NCBI GenBank assembly: GCA_003439945.1
Contig: QVRM01005598.1
Coordinates: 23,501 to 87,500 of the forward strand
Direction of reading: 5' to 3'
Origin: Dermanyssus gallinae
Lineage: Eukaryota; Arthropoda; Arachnida; Mesostigmata; Dermanyssidae
DNA: 64,000 bases
The notes beneath the pieces are model-generated. The model searched no databases, was not told where the DNA came from, and saw only the letters and a list, made by a program, of their open reading frames with translations. Both the position numbers and the translations under genes were made by a program. Positions 34,905 through 46,017 of the stretch are shown piece by piece (the first letter of the stretch is position 1; every line of letters begins with the position of its first letter).

Positions 34905-35178
34905 CGGATGATGATGATGATCTTGAGACGTGTCGCGTTTGCTCATGGCACGTTTTGGTCTCGATATCGTGGTCACGTCTTTACAATTGGTGCGTCGCCC
35001 TGGTCAGCTGGCAGACCCTCACTCGTGTGGATTTACCAGCTGATCGGCTCAGCACGCTGGGCTGGTACGCCCGGCTGCTCGCGCGTGCAGTAAACGGCAA
35101 AGCCGAACTTGAGGCTCGAGTTCACGCTCTTTCGCTTCGACGAACAGCGCTGCCCTCTTGTGGCTGCTCGTTCAGTTA
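34905..35178 (+). other. Unrecognised GC-rich open segment
   Basis: This 270-bp segment is clearly richer in G+C than its surroundings and keeps two plus frames open (34901-35179 and 34608-35093). One frame reads D-D-D-D-L-E-T-C-R-V-C, then L-P-A-D-R-L-S-T-L-G-W-Y-A-R-L-L-A-R. I recognise no domain. It could be an exon of an unknown gene or a fragment of an unnamed transposon, and it abuts a SINE on its right. Confidence 0.25.
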
Positions 35179-35200
35179 ATCAATCCAACTTTCGCGGCCG

Positions 35201-35375
35201 GTCGAGCCCGGTGGTGGCGTGGTTGGTGCATTCGCCTGCGCCTCGCGACTGAAGGAGACTCCTAGGTGCACGGGTTCGAGCCCCACCGATTTGCACATTT
35301 GTATTTTTGGGGGTCCGTCTATGAAGCAATGCGAAAAGCAGTCGCGTGGACGTTAAATCTTAGTTAGCCCGAAAA
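35201..35375 (+). mobile_element. tRNA-derived SINE, family 1
   Basis: The head GAGCCCGGTGGTGGCGTGG, a perfect box B GGTTCGAGCCC (35273-35283) and the tail GGGGGTCCGTCTATGAAGCA, then CGTGGACGTTAAATCTT match the copy at 50626-50806 in order and spacing. I see no target-site duplication, so it is older than that copy. Confidence 0.88.
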
Positions 35376-35439
35376 GTTTAACGTTTTCACGGCCGACAGG
35401 CCTTCTCCGACAGACACTCTCCGTTACAAAGTCAAAGAC

Positions 35440-36530
35440 TTTACTTACAAGGTTTGCTCGATTACAAACGAATGGATGCCGCTCTCATAGCAAGTCATCT
35501 TGACGGTGTTAACTGGGCTAACTTTTTTATGGACTGTCCGAAAATAAATGTCATATCTTACACCAAATTTGTTGACTTTTATTGTTCATTGTTATTAAAC
35601 TCGTTTACTCCGCTGGTTGACCAGTGTGACTCCATTAAGGACAATGAGGTTTGCAAAAAGCGTCTTGCTCATGAGCTAAAGCCGTGTAGTGCTGCATCCC
35701 AGTGTCTTGAACATAAGCTAATGAAAGTGATCAAAAGATTTTTTATTTTAGATGAGTCCAAACTGAACCTTAGATATTTTCGCTTTTTCTCCGATGTCTT
35801 TAAATAAAAAAATTGCTTTACTTTTAGCCGAGCCACTAAGACTAATCTTTGACAAATCATATATTAACGGCGCTGTGTCCGACCTTTTGGACTAAGTCTT
35901 GTCAACCCTGTCCACAAGAAATTGGAACATATAGGTATCCACACAAATACATTTTTGAGAACAAAAGAAGTACTTTCCATCTGATGTCCAATACCTTGAA
36001 TATGCAGATGACTTAAAACTTTATTATCCTGTCTGCTCTAGTGACTCCCATGCTGTTCTGCAGTCAGTTGTCGATGGCATTGCTCGATGGTGTTCTGAAA
36101 ATTACATGATTCTTTCACCCTCCGAATGCGTAGTACTGGAAGATGGTGCCCATTTGATTTCGACTATAAAATTAACGACTGCATTTTACCGTCTCTCTCT
36201 TATACACGGGACCTAGGCATATATATTACGCCTGATCTTTTAGCCTTCACATTGCCAAGGTTGTGGAAGCATCTCTGTGCATCATGAATATCATCTTTTG
36301 CTGTTTCATATTAACGACTCCTCATGTGCACATTTGCCTTTATAGATCTTTTGTGCTTCCCAAACTTGCATATTGTTCTCCTGTCTGGAACCTTTAGCTG
36401 TCGAAATACAGAAAGTTGGTGAAAGGCGTCCAAAACACGTTCCTAAGACGCCTGCGGATCAGGTGCCCTTAAAGCGCGTAAAGGGATGTTGTTCCTAGTA
36501 TTGACTCACTTTTCATGCAAGACAATATAT
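35440..36530 (+). pseudogene. CR1-like LINE reverse transcriptase remnant
   Basis: A 117-codon frame (35454-35807) resembles the endonuclease-RT linker of CR1/Jockey elements (V-N-W-A-N-F-F then Y-T-K-F-V-D-F). After a frameshift comes P-L-R-L-I-F-D-K-S, then Y-L-E-Y-A-D-D-L-K-L-Y-Y at about 35990-36025 with an intact catalytic Y-A-D-D, and I-A-R-W-C-x-E-N-Y-M. The thumb motif L-P-K-L-A-Y-C-S-P-V-W-N appears at about 36354-36395. The finger and palm regions are largely deleted. Confidence 0.8.
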
Positions 36531-36602
36531 CTGCTTTATATCAATTACGCATCATTCCAAAAGAAGGGCAGATATAAATAAACTTTAGTGTGACCGGTAA
36601 TT

Positions 36603-36644
36603 GAAATGCTTGTACATAACCATCAGGATATGTACAAGCATTTC
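36603..36644. repeat. Perfect 16-bp hairpin
   Basis: 36603-36618 (GAAATGCTTGTACATA) and 36629-36644 are exact reverse complements around a 10-base loop, just after the CR1-like remnant. Function unknown. Confidence 0.7.
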
Positions 36645-36649
36645 TTGCC

Positions 36650-38840
36650 AGGTAATAGTACAATTTTTCATTCAATCCATTTTTTTCATCCGTTTAATTA
36701 ATAAATGAAACAATTAAAGTTAATTCAGCTAATTGCTATAGTGATTCATATGATGATACGCCTAGGATGACTCCTCGAGGTCGCTCGTAAACTCCGCATA
36801 TGGAATACGTTTGCCGTCTAGGTAATTATTCATCTTTGTATTTCGCTCTTTTGTTTTTACGAACTGCGCATGCACGCGTCACGACCATAATGCGCGAAGC
36901 ACCTGTTATTAGAATTGAGGATTTGTAAATTTAGTCTACTGCTTGGCTCAAATTGAAGTAGTGGAAGCAGATGACGACGGGTCTTGCTAGTAGGTGTCTG
37001 CGCTGAAGACGATGCGATGCCTTGGCAACTGTAATGCACGCACAGAGTCTTGCTAAATCATCTACATAAGTGTTAGTAGCCCGATATACTTGGCTGTCAG
37101 CGATGCAGTCGCTAATGGCAGTTCAGCTTAAATTCACTCGTTTTATAATAGTTACTAAAATTTTTACCGTGTCGTCTTGCATGCGCACTCCGAAATGCTG
37201 TTCTAGCGACTGGCAGCTTGTCGAGTGCGGCGGTCTTTCACCTTCAGCAATTGCTATGCCTAGACCTTCTGCCTAAGCGACCAGGCTTTGTAGTAAAAGG
37301 ATGTCAAAAGTCAGTACATGTGCAACATGTATAAAATTACATTTGTGTACGTGAATGCAATTTCTTTGCGAGATCTAATACAAGGCTAACAATTTCATCT
37401 TATAAACGCATTGGTAAAAATCTTTCAGTTCGAGTTGCTCAGTTATGTCAGTGAGTCAATATTACCATAAGTCAGTCAAAGGCTAGAAATCTTATTCGAA
37501 AGAAAGACATTTAAGTTCATCATTGAGATCATCGAGGGTCTTATCGAGCTAAGTCCGGTAATAATTCATTAAAGTTTTCCGCCGGGACGTAGCGGGAAAT
37601 AAGACGATAGTTAAAATATAAATGCCGGCGTTCTCGACCACTATCTTCACTATGATTGGCCTTCGGGGGGATTAGCGCAGGTTTGCCCTAGTGTGCCATG
37701 TCCTTTAAACCATAAACGTTGGACTGCCTGTTAACCACGGTCAAGCTTTTTATGACACATTTCATTCATTTCCACGCATAGTAATTGTATGTCTACGGAA
37801 CGCAAGTAACGCAGGTGGCTACCAAGAAAACAGCACCTTTTTGCCACGCAAAAAACTTCGTTATTGTTGGAGTTCCTCTTGATACTAGTGTGGTTGTTGT
37901 CACTAGCGTTGTTGTCGTCGTTGTTGTTGCTGTTGTCGTTGTTGCCCTTGTAGCTAGCTGTTCGAGCACCCAGAAACGGAAATCTTAATAGATGGCAGAG
38001 CCGATATGCTAAACCCTATGTGACGAAGTGAACGGGTTGCTGCGAGGAAAGACGATGTAACCATCAAATGAAGTACCACGCCATCTGACGCATTGCGGTT
38101 GAGCGACTGACTACAGCCGCTCTGTATGACACAGGATGACAGGATGCGCTGCTCAAGGATAATGCTCTTCCGCTCGAACGTTTCCGGTTTGAGCTCCGAT
38201 TGCTCTCCGGCGACTTCCGTAGAGCGCTGCCGTAGAGACTACCCGAAGCAGTGCATGTTCCCCGGTCGTGTTGATTGTATAGTTAATACAAAAAGTCCAA
38301 TACACGGATACGAGCTATGGCCATATTTCGTGCCGAGTTTACGAACTTCACGACACGTTCTATTGAACCGCAGGATCCACAACAATTCAGTAAACGTGTT
38401 GTGGCTCGATCTTTCGTTTGGTAATTTTCTTGACTAGTCGAACGATATCTGTATGTGATACATTGTGAACGAGATGGCCAGCAACTGCGAAATCAGGACG
38501 GGTCAAGAGTTTACTTCTGGCAGCGGCACATCTCCAATCAAAGCGGTGTTGCTTAATGTGTTACAGATTTTAGTTAAACGAGGACACACATATAGATATA
38601 TAGACGGCGCTACGTACAAAAATGTTCAGGAATTTTTTTCGTGTTAATGTGCGATTAGATGTGCAAAGCACGATTCAATATTTAGCGTATCTATGGATAA
38701 ACATAACTTAATTATTTCCATTCGTTCCCTTATGATTTGAAAACAAGATAGTGACAACCTCCGAAAATAAGCACGCTTTTCCTTCGACTGGGTAGATGTA
38801 TCTTTTTATGGTATATATATATATATAATTTTTTTTCGGT
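36650..38840. other. Unassigned intergenic stretch
   Basis: No gene recognised. A GTT/GTC tract lies at about 37890-37950. The 103-codon frame 38126-38437 has no recognisable motif. Confidence 0.45.
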
Positions 38841-38849
38841 CCCAGACCA

Positions 38850-39817
38850 TCTTACGCACTCCTTAGCGACCTAGATAAAGAGATCAGAAAGGTTGTTAAG
38901 TCGAAATGGCTTAAGCTCGAAAACTCGGTGCCAAACGCCAACCTGTACACGCACACAGCACACGGCGGTCTGGACATCCCCTGCCTCCAAACATTTATCC
39001 CCAGACTCTGCCTCTCTCCGTCTGACAGCACTACAACACTCCACGCACCCTGGGGTCCAATGGATGCTAACCACCGAGCACTTCAAAAAAGACCTTCGAA
39101 AAGAAAACAAGACTTCTTTGCGAGCGCTTGGAAGCCTCCATTGAGACCGCTATACAAGAGACCGATTACTGGTCTCAACAAATACACAACACGTTCGATT
39201 TGGCACATTTAAAAAAAACACACGAAACGCCCTTTGTACATTACTGGATTAAGGGTATGCCCTACCTAATTGGTAAGGAGTATTTAAACCTACTAAAGCT
39301 CAGGATCAACGCACTACCAACGCGTGCCAGATTGGCCAGGGGACGCCCGGGTTACAACAAACGTTGTAGGCACGGGTGCCATGCGCCTGAGACGTTGGCT
39401 CATGTCGCTCAGATGTGCGATACAACACACAAATAAACTATAAAGAGACATGACGACGTCTGTGATCGCGTGGCGCGTCTTCTCCGCGAGAGGGGTCATG
39501 AGGTGGTTCGTGAGCGAGTGTTCCGTCGACCGGGCGCACCAGGTCTATAGCCCGACCTCGTAATAACAACATCTACCGAGGTCTGGGTTTCAGATGCCGA
39601 GATTTGCGGCCCGAACCGGGACATGGCAAAACCGCGGCAGAACAAGATCGCCAAATATGACGCCGAGTTCCTAAGAGCGGCGCTCCCCGACCCGCAAAAA
39701 CCTCGCAGATTCGAATCCATCACTATCTCTATGAGTGGTGAATGGGACTCCGAATCTGCGAGTACGCTCTTGGGGCTCAGCGTCACGAAGAAGAATCTTA
39801 TGGATCTTACCGTCTGA
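38850..39817 (+). pseudogene. R2-clade LINE remnant with restriction-like endonuclease
   Basis: The first frame (about 38860-39110) gives L-D-K-E-I-R-K-V-V-K-S-K-W, then H-G-G-L-D-I-P-C-L-Q, typical of the end of the R2 RT. After a frameshift, the frame from 39128 gives L-P-T-R-A-R-L-A-R-G and a zinc knuckle C-R-H-G-C-x7-H-V-A-Q-M-C. It then continues through a stop (39434) to R-H-D-D-V-C-D-R-V-A-R-L-L, a second stop, and P-D-L-V-I-T-T, V-S-D-A-E-I, K-I-A-K-Y: the layout of the R2-type restriction-like endonuclease that nicks the target site. The frame ends at 39817. R2 elements usually sit in 28S rDNA; this dead copy does not. Confidence 0.85.
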
Positions 39818-40015
39818 ACGTTGCAAGGAACCTTGAGGATATACCGCTTGCACCGGGCCCATAAGAGCGGGGGCTACCATCAAGCAAGGACACGGACAGC
39901 TGATTCTTAACCTCACGTGACACCTTTTTACCACCATTTTTATTAAGGCGAGCACTGCCGAGTGTGCAAACGTATTGCAAATGCTTAATAAATCATCACA
40001 ATATTTTCTACATAC

Positions 40016-40064
<49 letters not shown>

Positions 40065-40800
40065 CGGGCCGCGCTCATTTGAGGAGCGACGCGGAAACGC
40101 GTCGACTTCCCGTGACCGCCGTGAGCCAAGTATCAACTAGCAGTTCCTCGTGTGGAACTTATTTCTGCAGCATTGTTGTTGCGCAGTGCTAACGTTGTTA
40201 CTGCAAGAAACGTATCCAGCGTTATGCCTTATATAGGCAATAGCGCTCCCCAGGTCACGGCCCGAACGGCTTGGAGCACTTCCAGATTATTTCGGCAGGA
40301 AACGGCTAGAGATATCGGTGTGCTGTTTCCACCAGCAGAAGGGCCTTAGTCAATCGAACCGTAGTCTATCATGCACGTGACAACACCTTCTGCACTTGCC
40401 GACATGATCGGAAAATATCTTGTACGACGGCCGTCCCCGCCGGGCCCCATGAGGCCCCCCGATCTCCTATCGAAGAGATACGTGACGACTACGACGTTAA
40501 ATCCATCCGCCTTAGAAAGCGACCAGCGAATGCGTTCCCTGAACTTTGCTCTGACACGAGGCGCACCTGTGGCGGCGGCGAACAACACACCGGAACGATC
40601 TCTGCGGGATGATTAACTGCGCAGAGGCTGATCTCCAACGGTACATTGACGCCGACATAGCATGCAGCCGGGCGTAAACGATTCTCAAGTGACATATCAA
40701 GACCGTGGTAGAGGGCTGCGAATTACGGAATACCATGATGGAGCTCACACTAAAGGCATACCACAACTAATATAATATAAATAATAATATATATATTATA
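39818..40800. other. TA tract and GC-rich segment without clear gene
   Basis: (TA)n at about 40020-40060, then a relatively GC-rich block (40080-40760) with several open frames on both strands (for example 40371-40616 plus, 40346-40588 minus). None carries a motif I recognise. It ends at an AT palindromic patch (40770-40810). It may be an unnamed retroelement fragment. Confidence 0.4.
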
Positions 40801-41980
40801 TTATATATAGTTATTTCATGTTACACACCCAGTCAGGTAGTCAAATTATGGGACCACGAGCTGAGAAAATAGTCTCATCACCTGTGAATCTTAAGAACAA
40901 AAAATTAATTCTCGAACCAGAAAATTCCGCGTCTATGGTTCGCGGCAAAAAGTCACTGTGGCAAATCACAAGGTACCCATCGAACAGATTGTTTGATGAA
41001 TCCGAGATGGTCGTGCAGGATCTTAGAGGATGCTTATGCTACGTTTGAGTTTTCATCAAATGTAGCTCTGACACAAACTACATTTTTCTCGTCCGTTATT
41101 CTTTTTAGATGTCCTTCAGGATCGTCGTACAGATTAAAGTGTCCAGTTCGACGTTTTCTGTTTACTAACCCATACAGACTACCCAGGGATAGAACTTCAT
41201 TCTCAGTAGTTATTCCAAGCTCTTGTTCTCCCAAACATCAACAAAGATGACGCAATCTGCCAGTGGATTCGCTCTCCACTATGCGGCAAATTTTACTGTA
41301 TATATATGTATATATATATTTTTTTTTATTTAGGATTTTAAGTTTAGCTAGCATATCAAGGACGTGCGATTAAATAGACGGAATAACCCAAAGTTATAGG
41401 TATACACTTGCCAGACTCGCGCATTTTAAGCGCATTTGTTCATCTCGTTTCAGGCCAGCGCTTGCTTAGGCCTGTATGACGAGTTTCGTAATCTAGTATT
41501 CGAACGAAAGTTCTGCCTAGGCCAACTAACGCCGATCTATGACGGGCAGACATCATTGTTTATAAATCGCGTGTGAGAGCGTGTTTGATCTAATTAATCA
41601 GGAAACGATCACCGCGTTAAATAGTTAATTAGCTGAGAAGCGCGATAAACACGGGTACAAAGCAATCGCGGCACCGAGCTACCTGTTTTGTGCCGGCCGC
41701 TCAAACCTGCTTACATCTGGCCCCGCCTGGGGGCGCTACCTGTTCAACAGCTGAAGTTCAACGCTGCCGCCAAATGGCCCGCTGTAGTAGCAGCGAACCC
41801 CCATATACCGATACAAACAGTGACTTCATTCCCCTAAATTCTTTGCCGCATACACTGAAACGAATTCCGCCAGGACCTACGTATATACGAGTATATCTGC
41901 CTCCGGTTCGTCATCTGACCTCGCCAAACTTATAAAATCTAGATTTTTGCATTATTACTCACAGGGCATAGGCCACGGCG

Positions 41981-42011
<31 letters not shown>

Positions 42012-42815
42012 TAGAGGAGCACTTCATACTTCGGCTTTTCACAGCCTTCTTAGAGTTGACTCTGGGTAAAACCAATGCCAACAATTGTTAATAAGCACAA
42101 AATCAATTTACCGATAATTGCGAATGCGGGAATTCTAAGGCTAAACATTAAAGTGTTTAATAATATATCATTTATCCAACCAGGGTCAAATGCTTGGGGT
42201 TTTATTTCATTTTGAAGTTACAGTGGAATATGAATATCTAACTACTCATGGGCTTGTGAGGGGTGCTTTAATAATTAATTAATAATAAGTTTAATAATTG
42301 TCTAAAGTTTATTCGACTCTTGATTATCTTCCTGTTATTAAATTTTTTTTCAAAGGGTTTCGCAAATACGCTCTGGTAACTAACGTTTGTGTGGACTTGT
42401 TTATGTTCCATCGCATGCTTTTATTTGGCAATTGTGCCGTAGTTAACTTAATTGTAAACTGAATGAGTTACGCTGCAAACATTGTAATCGTGATTTTTTG
42501 ACAAAGACTGTGAATATCGAAAAGCCAAGGTCGCGTTGCCGATAATAATCGCCAGGAAAAGCAACAACTATAACAACAGCAGCAGCAGCAACAACAGCAA
42601 ATAACCCGTAGCTCAGTACTGCAAGCATTGAAGTTTTAATCGATTTGAGGGAATTCGTTCTGCATCTGATCGCAAAGTTTATACATTGTACATATTTCGC
42701 CATCGTGGGAGGAATATCGAGTAATTCCGCGGAAGCGAACAACATGTACAATACATGTTCTACATTGTATACAAGCCACGTGGCACGTAGCTTATATACA
42801 ACGTAGAACATGTAA
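40801..42815. other. Unassigned intergenic stretch
   Basis: (TA)n near 41300-41320 and 41981-42008, and a CAA/CAG tract at 42575-42600. Nothing else identified. Confidence 0.45.
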
Positions 42816-42960
42816 GAACCGAGCAAGATGGCTTAGTGGCAAAGCCTTTGTCTTGCATTCGGGAGGACTGGGTTCGAATCCCAGACCGGCCACTCTTAAA
42901 TTGGTTTGCATGGTTTCCAATTTAGACAAGGTAAATGCCGGAGTGGAGTAAAATTAGCCA
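42816..42960 (+). mobile_element. tRNA-derived SINE, family 2, plus copy
   Basis: GATGGCTTAGTGGC (box A) and a perfect box B GGTTCGAATCC (42872-42882) are spaced as in a tRNA; the anticodon-loop position reads TTGCA, as in tRNA-Ala(TGC). The following ACCGGCCACTCTTAAATTGG and GCCGGAGTGGAG tail matches the minus copy at 4381-4540. There is no acceptor stem pairing, so this is a SINE and not a tRNA gene. Confidence 0.82.
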
Positions 42961-44080
42961 TGACATGAAAAATCCGTACACGGGCAATTGCCTTACGGGA
43001 AATCTAAAAAAAAAACATGTATTGTGTATGTTTAGATATATTTATATCCCAATTTCGTCTTTACGTTTGGGCTTTCACGTTACTTGCTTTTGCCTCCGTT
43101 GTAAGAGACAGGTCCGTGAATAAATTTCACCTGAAACAATGCATGTAAACTATTGTATATTATAATCTATTGTACCCAAACCTAGACTCTGAATTTATTT
43201 AACCCATAATGGAGTGTAAACAATTGTTCCTCAACGAACGGATGAGAAACTACAGCATATACCCTACGCCAAAACGTTGAGTCGACCGTCTGGACAAGCT
43301 GTCAAGCACTGTAGTAGCGTTACCCCACTGTATACCTAATGCCAGCCTTTGCCGATAAAAAATCGCCAGCACGTGAGTACCGCGTGGCTAATGCGAGGCA
43401 TTTGCATATCTTACCAAGCGCTCCTTCGGTTAGTTTACTAGGACCCTCTAAGATCTCGAAAGCAAAAGGTCAAAAGTTCATACGATCCCCGATAAATCGT
43501 GGCACTGTACGACCCGCTGACCCTCTAATAGCACTTATGTACTTGTCTCCGCCTGCAAAACAGCGTACCAGTATGGACCGCGTCGTGACTGACCACGAAA
43601 GGTGCTAAAGAGTCTGTCAGCGTCTCCGAAGAGTGTTTTCCCACCCTTAGAGGCTGCTAGGATCGCCGGGAGTCGTCTGCTTATAGACGCACAGGTTTCA
43701 GAACACAGGGATAGCCAAAGGGTCTACGGGGTACGGCTACTAAGCTATCTATCACTCAAAGACGAATGCGGTTCAGTGCCTGCGAGACCAGACGCAATTT
43801 CGTCGTTTAGATTTCCAGTGCGCTTACATGATAATAATGATGATGATTATGATGAATATTATTGCTACAATTATAAGCTGTTGTTTGATAGTCACCGTAG
43901 TAGAAGTTGAAGTACCAGTTCCATTAGTGGTATAGCTCGCTACAAAGCGGCAGCACACTCATCGTTTTGGTATTTTGCCGACGTGTAAATGTTTGGCGCT
44001 ACAGGTGTGCCAGAGTAGCTCATTACATCGCCATTTTTGTCGACGTGCGAGATCAGACAGACTTGCCGACACGACCGAGC
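42961..44080. other. Unassigned stretch
   Basis: No recognisable gene. The 102-codon frame 43602-43910 ends in a low-complexity D/Y run from a GAT-rich tract. Confidence 0.4.
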
Positions 44081-44089
44081 GACAGTGAA

Positions 44090-44450
44090 CACAGCAACAA
44101 CAACAACGTAGCCGCGACAACGGCAGAAGTAACAACAGCAGTCACAACAATAACAATAACAACAACAACAGCAGCAGTCACAACAATAACAACAGCAGCA
44201 GTCAACAATAACAACAACAACAACAACAACAGCAGCAGTCACAACAACAACAACAACAATTAGCAACAACAGCGACCTCAAGTTGAATAACGGCAAAAGC
44301 GCGCCGAAAGTCGGCAGCGGCGGCAACAGACGCGTTGAGTGTACGCCGCGAGACCGCCGCGGCCAACCCTGATATCGGTTCGATATTATTGTATTATTAG
44401 AGCCGATAACCAGCAGCGGCAGCAGCAGCGGCAGCGGAACAACAAGGCCG
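44090..44450 (+). repeat. CAA/CAG imperfect trinucleotide cluster
   Basis: 44092-44264 is almost wholly CAA/CAG/ACA triplets, and a second tract (CAGCAGCGGCAG type) lies at 44409-44445. The reading frame shifts within the cluster and no flanking domain is present, so I treat it as repeat DNA, not a polyQ exon. Confidence 0.7.
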
Positions 44451-45037
44451 ATAATATCGCCTTATCGTTGCCGATATATCCGGTGGCGAAGCGTGCAGAC
44501 CACGAACAGAGAGAGGGAGACAGAGGACACGGAAGAAAGGCCGAATATGAAGTGATGACCGATGAACAATGATGAAGTGAACAATGTAGAGAGAGAGACT
44601 GTATGGAGATGGATGTTGGGTGGGTGATTGTGCGGGAACGAAGGAAAGCGAGCGAGCGAGAGAGAGAGAGAGAGAGGGAGACAGATAGGTAAAGGGGAAA
44701 GGCTAGTATGATCGTTTCGCAGATGGACTTCAGATAGATAAGTGGGTAGACGGATAAATATTGCGAAAGAAAATTGTCAAAATGAATACGAAGCAACGTG
44801 ACAGAGGAAAAAGGGATCGGGAGGGGGGGGGGGGGGGTGGAAGACGAAGCATACAGTAAAGCAACAGGCGAAACATAAGACGACCGCGGCGAACAAAGCC
44901 AACCCCTCAACGTGAGTCAGTCGGGCAATTCGGGCAAAGTCGATAAATGACGAGACACACATGTCGGAGTCGTATGCGCATGTTAAGTACACGTGTATAT
45001 ATATATAATTAGACTCGTTTTAATTTGTGCGCTGTTG

Positions 45038-45079
<42 letters not shown>

Positions 45080-45410
45080 GCCCTTGATATAAAAGCGTGA
45101 ATTTAGGTTTACATGTCAAGCGAAGGATAAATCCATATATATATATATATATATATATATAGACCTTGCAAACACCAGCAAGCTGAGAAAATACTCATCA
45201 GTCGGGTATGCCCACGAATTCTGCCCTCTCGCGTTTGAAACGGTTTGGACCAAGCATCTGGTCTGCAAAGTCGGTACCCTGTTAAACATGTCAACCGGTG
45301 ATAGCAGATCGTCGTCCTTTTTTAAACAACGTCTGGATCTTAACATACTCTGCAATCTTTATATTTTGAGACTCATATTAGATCTTACGTCCAAACATAA
45401 AAAAAATGTA
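44451..45410. other. Simple-repeat-rich stretch
   Basis: (GA)n near 44655-44680, a G run at about 44823-44838, (TA)n near 45041-45070 and 45138-45161. No gene seen. Confidence 0.5.
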
Positions 45411-45414
45411 CACC

Positions 45415-45945
45415 AAATAAAGATCATTTTGGTCAATCAATTCCATGGTGCTACGAGCTGTGGTTGAGAAGTAACACAGGTTTCGTGACATACACATCAA
45501 AGTGAATGAATGCACATACGCTGGCATTTCGACCTGCTTTATCAAGTGAATCATCATGCGCGATTCTTGTAACGGCACACCAAGCCGTTATTTAATTACA
45601 GAAATTGCTCGAAAGAGCCTCCTCCTGCCATTAACATACACGTTCGGTAGCGGTTGAAAGGTTGCGCTAAACGTGTCCAAGTAGTTCAGGTATCTCCTTA
45701 ACGACTTCAGCAGCGGCGATTATTCTGTCTATCAGCTCCTCACGCGAGTCAGCAAGGCTCGCGTAAACGAGGGTCTTCAGGTGATCTCAAATTAAAAAGT
45801 CGAAACTTGAGATGTCGGAAGCTTGCGCCGGCCAAACGATGGGATCGCGGCTTTAATGTGTATGTCACAAAACCAGAAGTTGTTCTCAACCACAGCTCGT
45901 GGCACCATAGGCTTGGTAAAAAAAAATTGTTATTGGATGTGCATT
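45415..45945 (-). mobile_element. Relic DNA transposon with DDE transposase fragment
   Basis: The ends are inverted: 45443-45468 (ATGGTGCTACGAGCTGTGG) pairs with about 45886-45912, and complementarity extends over CATACACATC. Inside, the minus strand (about 45850-45600) encodes W-P-A-Q-A-S-D-I-S-S-F-D-F, then H-L-K-T-L-V-Y-A, R-E-E-L-I-D-R-I-I-A-A-A and P-E-L-L-G-H-V, matching the C-terminal part of a widespread arthropod Tc1/mariner-like transposase (W-P-A-R-S-P-D-L-x-P-L-D-F). The catalytic core upstream is deleted and there are stops. Confidence 0.78.
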
Positions 45946-45982
45946 CGTTTGGACGTAGTAACTAATATGGGCATACTGTAAA

Positions 45983-46017
<35 letters not shown>

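Noticed and set aside
42816..42890. Possible tRNA-Ala gene
   Set aside because: Boxes A and B are good, but the ends do not pair as an acceptor stem and the unit continues into a repeated tail, so it is a SINE head.
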